From NCBI GenBank assembly GCA_002633005.1, contig NMRA01000108.1, positions 300,500 to 364,499 of the forward strand: a DNA stretch of 64,000 nt, read 5' to 3'. The stretch is from Phoronis australis (Eukaryota; Phoronida; Phoronidae). The notes beneath the pieces were generated by a model. It had not been told where the DNA came from, searched no databases, and worked only from the letters and a program-made list of their open reading frames with translations. The translations under genes were made by a program, and so were the position numbers. How positions within the stretch are numbered: the first letter of the stretch is position 1; each line of letters opens with the position of its first letter. Below are positions 35,201-47,200 of this stretch, piece after piece.

Positions 35201-38200
35201 TTTTTGTCAATAGAGCCTCAAACTTTTGAACTATGTTTGTGCGTACTTTTTCATTCAGAGCATTAGATGTAGCTGTTGCAGCTTCCGTGATGTCTATCGA
35301 GGGTGAACAAAGTTTTGCAGCTGTATGTATTTTTTGCTTAGGCGAACCAGTAGAACTGTGTTCAGAATACGCTATGCCTTCCTTCTGTGTAGGTCCTATT
35401 GTCCCCATGTCTGGACTGGTACTAAATAGACCATGGATTTTAGATGAAATATCAGAAGACCCTCGGGCCCTAGAAACTTCTTCTGAATGTGAACCATTCT
35501 CTCTCTTTACATGTTTTTGGTCAGCTGCCTGAATAATCTCTGGGCTTTTTGCTAACAGTGAATGAAACTTGGAAGGAAAACCTTGGTCCTGAGGACTTGG
35601 AGAGCTTTGTCCTTGTTGAGAATGAACCACAGGCTCTTCCTGTGCATCTAGTTCTCTTTGAATTGCAGTTGACATTGCCTCGTATGCTTCCTCTTGTCTT
35701 GCTTGATGTTTTATCAGAGCTTGCACTATAGTATCTTCAGCTACCCTAGCAGCTGGTTTCCATTCAGTGCCCATGCTGTTGTCACCTTGCGTTGCTGGTC
35801 CACTTTCATCGTGGTGTGCATTTCGAATAACTTTTAATGCCTCCTGCGCCCTATCAGCACTAGTTATAGTGTATTTATCAGTACATGAAGTTTTTATAAA
35901 AGCGCTATGAGATTGATGTGAGAACTTTGAGGGTGGTTTCGTTCCCTCTTGCCGAGCTTTTGTAAAACTGCCAGCATCAAAATCGTATGCCTGCGAAGCA
36001 TCTGCGATTATCGAGTGGTCCTGATTACCAACTTCAAGATTGTCGTCAATAGCCCAGGCATCAACACCAGGCAATCTATGAGCAGCGTGAAAAGTTTGTA
36101 GTGCTCTGTAAGTTTTATTCAAAGCTTCTTGAGATAGGCCATCTTGTTTAACACCAGTGTCTGCATCACCACACAAAACTTCACAAACTAGCTTCAATGC
36201 TTCCTCTGCCTCATGCAGTGCTCTTTCTTTGCGAGTATTTAATGACTTAACTTTTTCATTCTCTAAAATTGGCCCCTTAACTTTCTGGTCATGACCGACA
36301 GGTTCTGTACCCGCCTGAGCTGCGCCACCAGGGTTATGGGATTCTGCAAGTACAGTAGATTTCATGCTCTTGAGCCCCCATTCCTGAGCTTCGTACACAG
36401 CATTTTCTTTTTTGTGGTCTTGATGGGTGGGATTGAACCCTACAATGTTGGGTCTGGTTAGTTGACCTTCGTGAATAATTCTCAAAGCCTCATGCGCTGC
36501 ATCGTTTCTTTTGTGCGCTTCATGGGCTGGAGTAAATTCCAACATATTGGCTCCTGTTTTCTGACTCTCATGGATAACTCTGAGAGCTTCATGCGCTCCA
36601 TATTCCTTTTTAACACCATCATGATGGGTAGGGACAAATTCTACGAAGTTGTGACCTGTTTTGTGACCTTCGAGGACAACTCTTAAAGCTTCACAAGCAA
36701 CACCATCCTTTTTAACTGTTTGCACACAGGCAGTTAATTCGGTTACACTAGGTTCCCTTTTCTGACCTTCAACGGGTACTTCTGAAGTTTCATGGGCAGC
36801 CTTTTCTTTCTGTTGTGCCAGAAGGTTATCATCTTGTTCCACTGCTTTGGGGTACACGGTCATACGAGCGTGAAGGCTTTTCAGTGCTTCCCGAGCTTTG
36901 CCAAAGGCAGAATAATCACCTCGTACTTTGGTTTTATTCGAATTGCTACCATCCTTTACTTCCCAAGTTTCTGATATGTCATCTGCATATGCCATACTTT
37001 TAGTATGAGGGGACACTTTTGATTCTTTAATAAGATTAAGTGCTTCTTGAGCTCTTGAAAAGCTGGCAGTTGTAGCACCAGGAAGCCCTGCCCATGTCTG
37101 TGCAATTCTTTCCTGGCCTACTTTTTGGCCTTTTAGGGATGATTCAACAGATTTTTCAAATGACACAGAAGAACTTTGCTTGAGTCTTTGACCGTGTGAT
37201 GACAAAACTTCATCAAGAAGCTCGTGAAATTCCGGAGTTAATCGTCCCATAGGCGATGTTCTATCAACACCTACCGATGATTTATCAGTGGGCTTTTGTG
37301 ATTCAACTTTCATCGTATTTACCTCGTCTTTGAGTAAGAGCTGTTGAAGAGCGTTAGATGTGTTCCCCTTGCCAGGACTTAGCCATGGTGTTTTCAAGGT
37401 ACGTTTAGAGGTTGGTGATCTGGGTTCATTTTCAGACTGCTGCCCAGAAAATCTACTGAAGGCTTTCTCTTCAAAATTGTATTTCAAGCCATCAACGGCT
37501 TTGCTGAAATTTTCAACTAATTTCGGAATCGGTGAAGATTCGTTAGTTTTTGTAGGCATCGCTGCCATGCTATACTTCACTTTACTTTCACCAGCTGCGG
37601 CAAAAAACGTCATGCCTTCACTCACTTTGGATGAGTCCACAAAATCTCGGATATACTCCTTGGAAGGTTTTTTGGGCTCCCTCAGGAAAGGGGTAGGGTG
37701 ACTCAATAGATATTTGTCAAGGTCGTTGTTTTCAGGTTCTATAAGTGTTTTCATATCAGGCACATCTCTACACTGTTTCGGCACGCTGGTGCGTCTTCCT
37801 TGCAGTTTTGTAACGAGATCGCGAACAACATAGGACGGCGAATTTATTGGACCTTTCCTATCTGCAGGTGTGTCATTACTTTGCATATCCGTGCTGCATT
37901 TTTCAGACAATTTCATCAACGTTTTACTTACAATACTTGACTCAGTCTCCGGATATTCTTTTCTACTTGGCGATTCAGAATGATTAACAGGTGGTGATGA
38001 AAGGTCTCCTTGAAGTCTTACTAATGCATTATTAACTATTTTCATGTCATCTAATTCTGGTTTCCAACTCTTCGGTATTCTTTGAACTTGGCTGTGATAT
38101 TCCAAATCTCTAGGGCGTTCAGCGAATTGGTTGTTCCATTCCTTTAGTACACTCGGATTATTTCTTGCTTTTTTCTTTTTAATTGAAGAATTAGGGCTTT

Positions 38201-41200
38201 GGTGAGCACGGCTGACAACGAAATAATCGTTAGAGCCAAAGTTAACCGCTCTCGCTTCTTCCTTGCCATCTGTCTGCACATCACCATTTACTTGGTATTG
38301 TTTAATTTTCACCAAACTATGTTTTCGCCAGAACGAATTACATTTTCCGAATCTGTCACTTGCCGTAAGACCTGTCCAACTATCAGAGCTTGGTTCTCCT
38401 TCTGTCACATTCAAGCTGGTCAAGTTGGGTTCAGAGGATAGCCTGTCACCAGAATCCCGTTCCAGGGGGTAGCGATGGGAGTTGTTGACTGGGTGTTGTC
38501 TTACTGCCATTGGTGAGAAATCTAAGGATAAGAAGAGAAGAACAACAAGCACTATTAACGTTTCAAAGAAAAGTATCAACAGTCGCAATAGTGATAAACC
38601 CACGTTCCATCGAAGAAACTTAATTTTCATGTAGAACTTTTGACACTAAAAATTGGTCTTAACTTGTTCAGTATTAGAATATGAGAAGTGAATTTTGGTC
38701 TTGCAAATAACTGACAGTTTATTATTCCTCAAGACCATGCTTGGTGCATAAAATGACACAGTGTGGAAAGTCAAGTGGTAGAGACTGGTCTCAACCAATA
38801 AAGAATTACATGCCAAATATTTTCAAGACCAGAAATCACATCTATTTGACTAACTTAAGCAAAAATTTGAGATCAATTTCATGATGGTAAGTAGTCTAAA
38901 TCAATGTCTGCGATGGAAAGCAGATTTATAGCAGCCACTTTTTAAAGGAAGAATGATAACTTTGAATTTATACTTTCTTGTACGTGGCATCTATAGCAAA
39001 ATAACGGCGTCAACAACATAACCAACTTCAATTAGATGTTAAAGGTTCAGGATGAGATCTAGAAACACTGCAATTTACATACGACTAATAATTCTTACTT
39101 ATATCATATCAAGGCACCGATTTATTGCAGCATAATTATACACTGTAATTAACAGGTACACTTTTTGTAAATTAGCCTTTTATTATTCATTTCATGCAAT
39201 TTCAGAATTTTTCCTAACAATTGGACAGCGCCCATTTTTGAAAGCCCCACATGCCACAATGGAACATTTTAAAAACAATGCCTGACTGAGCTTGGAGAAT
39301 AGGAGCATAAAGCATCATATCACGACAACCAAAGTTTCATAAGACTCCGATAAGCCATCTCTTGGATATGATGCTCTGAAGTTAACCAAATTTGGTATTT
39401 TCATAGGTCACACATAATTCCAAATGAATGAATATTCATCATGCTCTCTATTTGACATTTTCAACTCACTTTCAGTAGGTTATCATGGAGTATCAAAGTG
39501 CAAAAACTCATACCAAGCCTATTATTGACAATATGGTATGACCTTTGAAAATGAAGAGAAAAATATTCAGATTTCAAGTCATCAAAATGTTTCAAATGAA
39601 TCACTGATACTCACCACTTTTCCTGATCCAAGTAGATGTCTTGCAGCTAATACTATAAAAAATCTATGACAATAAATGGAAATTCCATAAAATATAACAG
39701 TTTGTCTGAAAAAGTGTTTTTATTTTCAGTTGAAAATGAGATGATGTCATTTCAATGTCACAAATGAACGAGTCAACAAATGTTATGCGTAAGTTAATTT
39801 GGACATGCACAGGATTCTCCAACATCTTACACGCACACAAGAAAACGAGACACTTCAGAGTTTTAGTTAACTTTAACATGGCAATCACCAATACTGGGTA
39901 GACTGAATTCTCAGGTAACCAAAATTGCAACAGTTGCATTATATTACTTTCAACTATATTGGAATCTCATGCGACACAAAAATTATCAGTTTCTTTCAAC
40001 TTACACTAACTGTAACCACAAAAATTGCGAATCTGTGACTAACTGCAAAACGCTCGAGGAAAACTTATTTTGGAAAAACGCGGTATTTTGGATAGAGGCA
40101 AATGCATCTAAATACACCAATCTATCGCAAACCCAGTGGTTTCAAATTCAATAAGACGAAAATTATTTCTAAAATACAGCAGCTAAGTGTCCATCATATG
40201 TAACTTGACACATCATAACTCATTCATTTTCTACAAAAATGTGTTTCCACATCAAATTCAAACAAAGAAGCTGACCAGATTTTCAGTACTCAAATACAGT
40301 TTCATAACATTTTCTACAAACAACAGAATATGGACGTTGTAAATTGAACACTCTAATTTATCATTAAAAAGTTGAAGATGTAAGCTACACATCTCTATAC
40401 CATGTAACAGTTGCTGATCATTTCAGGAAGGCAAAGCTTTAGAGGCTAGAACTAATTAAAAATTTTCCGATTCCTCTCTCACCACACAAATCGCACTCTG
40501 CAAAATCAATCAAGGTTGAAAATTTATGATCTTAAACGGAAGTAGAAAATCTGAAGTTCTCTTTACGTTCTTTAATTAACGGAAAATTAATTAAACAGAA
40601 CGAATGCTGCTATTAGCAAAATAGGTTCAGCCAAATAATTTTGAAATAAAAATTATAGGAAATGCAAACTCTGCACATTGAACGCATTTGAAACAGCTCT
40701 TAAACTCTACTCCATTGGCAAAACTAAATTCTCCTTTCGATACTTGCTGCAGTTGAAACTTTTTCAACGCGTTCCTCACTAAGATGAGAAGTGGTTTCTG
40801 AAGAACCAAAATTTCGTTATTTTTGAGACCATGCTCGGTACAAAAAATGACGTGCAATGACAAGTTAACAATTAGAGCCCAGTTTCTAGCGACAATGACG
40901 TGTGATCAGTTCTTATAAAGCCCTGAACTCATCCCTAATTTGAGTGAAGAATAAGTTATGACTAGTTATATAATGGAAATTAATGATCGTGGGTTAATAT
41001 TTGATTTGGGGAATTTGCTTGAACAGCATTGTGGATTTGCATTCCCAAGTCAACGGTTCGTACAGTTATATATTTAAGCAACTACAAGCCAATATTTCAT
41101 CAAAGAAAACCACTTTTGAGTCAGGCTACTCACATCTGTAAAACTGATCTCAATTTTCTGCTGCCAAGCATGAGAAGTGGATCTTAAGCTTCGAAAAATG

Positions 41201-44200
41201 ACAGTTCGCAACTGTTAGAGGTTCTGTGGGACCTTATCGACAAGTAGATGCATTTAGTCAAATCTTTTCAAAACCTCTGAATTGAACTCTCCGTAAAATC
41301 AATTTTCTGAATTAAGTAAAAACCCAGTAGAAATGGATTTTGTCTTCGTGCCAACCAAACGTTAATTGGGTCACGTGAGAAAAATTTTGTAAAAAAAGAA
41401 AGGCACATTCATCACAAAACAATAGCGTAAATAACATTCGCACGATACAGTTTTCATTTTCGTTTAATGCAACTTTTTAGTTTTTTCATGCAAATCTCTT
41501 TAAAGGCCAATTTCTGACAGCCACTCATGCAAAGGTGAAATATCATGAAAACAATTCCTATCAGAGGTTTAGAGAAGAATTCATAACCGATATTACTTGA
41601 AATTCTCAAACAATAGGGTACCACAAAACCTTAAAAGTACCAAAACACCACACTCTTGTAAGCCTGACAAACATATCCGCATACACCTGCTAGAGTGGCC
41701 ACCACCAAAAGTGACTGGATCACTACTGGGAAGTGGTGAACTATGGGATAAAATTGTTGTAACACCTACGATGTTATTCATCTGGCATAAGTCAAGATTA
41801 CATGTCACGAGTATCTTACAGCTGAACAACACCAAGGAACATGCCTTAAACTGTGCAAACAATTCTAAACGTGATATTTGTTTGTATACAGAAACCAAGA
41901 TTCCTTTAGCGTCATTTGATCATAGGCGGTGACCACAACCACTGTTTATAAGTACATACCAGTTTGAAACGAGCCATTATCAAACATTAGAAATGAGATT
42001 AACACTTCAAATACATTGAACTACTTACGTCAACCATGTCGTCACAATTGGAGGCTTCCAGTCGTTTAAAGAACTTCCCAGGAGTAGACGTCATGTTAGG
42101 ACTCGAGATGACAGAGTTTGGTGATGAGGAGATAGCTCTGAAAGGCAGTGGTGACGGCTCTGGGAGGCGAACGTTCTCTGGGGAGCTCAACCACCCCGAT
42201 GTATCGACATCTGGGACACTGAACGGTTTAGCCCGTGAAGACAGCCTGCTGTGATCGTTTTCCTCGAAGAGGGGAGCACTGTAAGCACGAGGATGGCTGT
42301 CGCTTTGTGGAAGGGAATATTGGCTGACAGCAGATTGGTCAATAACAGAACCGTGATATCGACCAGATAAAGGAAGCTGGGTCAGTTCGGACTGATCGTT
42401 CTGTGAAGTACTAGCCGATTCACTGACGTCGGCCTCAAGTGGCCGTAGACGCTGCGCAGACCCGTCTCTCTGCGTTAAGTCATCGTTCGCGCTTGACTGA
42501 GACCGCAAAGACTTCCTCGCAATCCCCGGGGTAAACGGTGCAGACACTTCCGAAATTGGACGCATGCTAACTGAGAGAGTTGTGTCTAAACTTCTGGTGG
42601 ACAAGCGCGAATCGTCGAGCCTACTGGCACGATAAGAACTCTGTGGTGTTTCGACTTCAGGAATGAGACTCAGCTCGTGTGCTTCATGATCAGTGACAGC
42701 AGACATATGCTTTGCTACAGGAGGCCGTCTGGCCTGTGTCATTGACCATGACGCTGTGGTGTGAAGACGCCTCTGTTTTTGCATCAGCTCCTCTTTTTGA
42801 TGGCGTACCTCATCCAACTGCGCCTGCAGTTCTTGCCGTCTCAGGTCAAACTCCTGTTGGCGCTGCGCCAAAGCCTCCAGATCAGGGCTAGATGGGAAGA
42901 TTTGGGGAGAACTGAGCAGAACAGGAGACTCTTCACTCGGGGGACTCGTCCCCTGGCGGAGGCCTAAGCTGGCTAAAGTAGCAGCCAATGTGTCTCCAGG
43001 CAAAGGCCTGAATTCTGGAGGTGATAATTCAACGTCGCTAAGTTTGTCAGAATTTTGATCCCCTTTCAGCTTCTCTTCTGGTAATCGACCTTTCGTTGGT
43101 GGCACGCTGCTTGCTAGCCCAATGCGCGACTCTCTGAAAAAAAGATTTCGCATTGCACAATGAAAATTTCCTCTTAACATTAAAGTTTTTGGAGCCCAGG
43201 TTGGTGAACATGACAACTATGATGCACGTTAAAGTTTCGTACAATGTACATCAAAACAAATTATCTTATGACCCTGGAACAAAAAATCCCCAATGCTACA
43301 TGTCCTTACATTCTCTAAGAAAAATTGTAAAGAAGTTAATTGATTCAGAAGTTCCCGAAAAAATCTCTGATCCCCAACTATTTGTTAGGGGAAGCAAGAA
43401 CATGTGACTTTGGGAATTGTTTGAACTAGTATCAAACATCATGATTCAGACGTTTAACATACACAAATAATTTGCTTTAATTTGAACTTTAGCCATAGCA
43501 TTCGTCAACTTGGATACAGCAACTTAACGTAGTGCAAACAACCACAGGCAGCTAATACAATTTCCATGCTTGATTTCAAAACGGTCTGTGCAATTAAGTT
43601 ACAGGATTGAACAATAATTTAAAAGTTGATATATAAAATTCTTGATTGTTCATTTTCAGCCTTACCTTGAAGACAAACAAGTCACATTAAAGTTTTAATA
43701 GATACCATTCAAGTCTAGCCTTCTTCAGAAGAAGAAAATCTTGCCCAACGTTTTCCACATAAAATACACAATAAGTGGTATTAAAGTTTTTCAAAGGTTC
43801 ATCTCAATTTAGCGGCGGATTAAGCATTTGCAAAACAGTACTCGTCAGTTTTTTTACCTTTCATTATCCCCTGAAAAAAATTATTACGGCATAAGGAGCC
43901 CACCTGAGAGTATCGTTCAAGCTTTCATCATTATCATCATCATCATCCGACTTGAGATGGCTGAACTGCATAGCTCTCATCTGGCTACGGAGTTCATCCT
44001 GATGCCTGTTGAACCTGCCCGGCGATTGCAATGACTGCAGAAGCCTCTGGCGATCAGCGGGTGACATGTAATCGTGGCTGATTGGAGGAGGTGAGGAGTG
44101 GGGTGGGGCAGGATCTGTGAGTGGTTTGGTATCTTTCATGACGGTTTTCCTGCAGATGGGAGAGGATGCTTTATCATTAGTTTTAAGATAGATTTGACTA

Positions 44201-47200
44201 GAGTTGCCCTCTGAGAGTGTAAGGACCTCCGACAATATGAGAAATGACAAGCATTGGATAAAACTTCACACCATGAATAACACGACGTGAACTATTGCTC
44301 TACTGACAGAGGTACAACAACACAAAATCATTTCTTATAAAAATCAATTGGTCTTCCAATAATGATAAAAACCCGATATTTGACAATCTCTAAAACATAA
44401 TTAAAATATTTGAATTAAAAATTTAATCAGCACCACACAAAAGCAACTCAACTCCTTCAGCACAATTATTTCAACCTTTGCAACCATACATTATAATTGA
44501 ATAGACCAATCGGCTCACACTGTGTGATAAACTCGCTCAACTTTCAACTTCCAGCAAGCTTCTTGTCGAGATCATTGAAACCAAAGAAGGGTTGTACAAA
44601 ATGGATATAGGATAAACTACATATTTCAAATTCACAATATTGCTACAAAACGTATCCACTGTTAACAAACAGTACAAGACCAAAGACTTGAAATTTACCC
44701 ACGACTGCACCACAAAGGGTATGCTTCAGCAGCCACTAGATGGTGCAGAATATGCCAAACCCTTTCGAAAATGGGAAGGCGTCGTCATCTCCATAATAGA
44801 CAACTATTTGCAAAATTTCATGAAAATCAATTTAGAAAGTTAACTCAAAAAAGAGATAGAAGCAAAGATAAAAAACTCACATTGGTAATCATTTCCGTCT
44901 AAAAGTAGGCATCTGCTCTCAAGTTCACAGGAACAAATTTTACAAAGATCCTGCTAGAGGTTTAGGGCATACAACAGGAGATGCAAAAATGACACTAGGA
45001 GGCGCCACAGTAGAAATCAATGCCAGTCATTTTCTTGTCAGTGGGACCACATCTTCCAATTTTTATAATGAGCCTCAGAGCAATTTGATGGATACAGAAG
45101 TGGACAAAAACAGATACATGACACATCTACCAAATGAATTTTCATGGTGGACAGAGGTAGGGACACCATAAAAATGGCCACTAAAAGGCGTAAAATTAAC
45201 CCGTACCTTCAGAAAATGAAAAGCCTTCATCTCCTTAACAGAAACCCATTAGCCAAATTTCATGAAAATGTGTTAGGAATTCCAAAGATACAGAGACAAA
45301 TGATCTCTATAGCAGCTTGGTGGCAAGAGAGACACGTCAAGTCTATCTGAATTTCATGAAAATCCATTAAGAGTAATACAAATACAGAGGCAAATTAAAA
45401 ACACTAAAACTGCCACTAGGGGGCACAGTGAAAGTCGGATCGGTCCAGAAAGTATCGTCATCAATCATCATCTTCATAGGAACACATCCGCCGAGTCTCA
45501 TTAAGATCGCACAATGTGTATGTGGGTACATAAAAAGCTTAGTGAAAACGTACTCATCCTCAGAATCAGTCGGCAGAGTGTAAAATTCTCTCATTTCACT
45601 CCTCAACTCTTCTTGCTTTTGGTTAAAGTCAGATGCACTACGTCTTGTCTGACCCCCGTCTCCCTGGTTACGACCTGGATCTAAGAAATCCTCCAATCCC
45701 ACAGCAGATAAGTCTCTGTTTCTCCAATTAGGTTCAGACAGGTGTTCCTTAGGTGCCAAGTTGTCAATAGGCAGCTGACCTCCCAACTCAGAATTGGACA
45801 GTGCGGTCCGTTGAGACAAATTTGCCACGCTTCCAACTCTGTCATAGAGCAGTCTGCTCCTCCAAACATTGCTGTTGGAATCTTCTCGCCTCTCAGAAGC
45901 TGCAGTGGGAAAACTAGCCCTTGCCTGTTGAGTAGGTACTCTGACATCACTAGCATTGATCGCATCTAACGCAGAGAGCATTGACTGCCTAACAAGGCGT
46001 TGGTCCTCGCGTGACATGCTTTGATCAGCTCTACTCAATCTCCCCTGTGTAAAGCTGATGTCCGTGTTAAATAGTCCATCATTAGATAGCCTCCCTTGAC
46101 GAGGTTCTGATGCACCTTTTACTGTCTGATTAGGTCTATGTGACACTTCACCAGCATAATTCTCTCTCCCTATTAAAGGTCCAGAGCCTTGTGTTTTATC
46201 CTTCAGGCCCGATGACATAGATGTCACATGGTTTTCATTCATCTCTTCTCCAGACCCAGACAAGTGAGAGTCCGGTACACTGTACATACTCAACTCTGTT
46301 GTAGAGCCAGAACCACTGTTGGGTGAGCTTTGCTGGCTATAGTTTAGACTCTGAGATTGGGAAATCTGTGTCACAGTCTCGTGGGCACGGCTTAGAACTT
46401 GCGTTGGAGATGGGCGCAGTGGAAGTCTGTCATCGGTAATGTCACCATGCCCAGGATATCGCTGGGCGAGCAGCGGACTTTGGCTAGGGCTAATGATTCT
46501 TGTAGGAGACGAGCGCAAGGCAATTCTCTCTTGCTGCGACCAGCTTTCACCTTGCCCAGACTGAGACTCGTGATCGAAAATCGATGTCAGTGGAAAGAAC
46601 TCAGAACTCCCACGACCAAACACATGACTTGACGATCGAAAAGATTGGCGTTGCTGATCCGCTGTAGTGGGCATAGATGGAGCTCTGTTTTGTTCCGACG
46701 AAGCAGCCACTGCTGGCCTCACTTTTACCGGACCCAACATTTCAGCTATGGGCTGATTATACTCCACAGGAGAACTTTTTTCGTGTTCAGCTGGAGATTT
46801 ATTGAACGTCGGTCCTTGTGTTGGTAAGGCTGGGGGAATTGCCACTTGACCTGACGAGCCAAATGTTGATGGCATGGGATTTAATTTTTCAGCCGTACTT
46901 ACAGTAATGTGCTGATTTAATGAACCAGGATGAACCCGTTCTTTTAATTGTTCAGTCACCCGCCTATCACGAGATGCTCTGCTTTCTCTGACTACAGAAG
47001 CTTCATTACGTTTTGGTTGAGAAACTGTTGGAGGCATTGCTTCAACCAAACTTCCTGGAGTAGACCTGCCCTGTTTACCAAGTGATGCCTGTTCAGCAAC
47101 TGGTCTGTCAAGAGATGGCGCTTCATCATAATCTGATTCAGGAAATACCTGTGGCTTTGCCTTGTGCAGGCCAGGACCTGGTGGTAAATCTGGGGTCCAG

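Noticed and set aside
38522-38630. Hydrophobic N-terminal extension of the giant exon frame (possible signal anchor)
   Set aside because: It translates a pyrimidine-rich tract just before a strong acceptor. A membrane segment is not expected in a centriole protein.
39615-39646. Mini-exon LQDIYLDQEK between exons 14 and 15
   Set aside because: Good splice borders and open frame, but length 32 leaves the wrong phase for exon 15.
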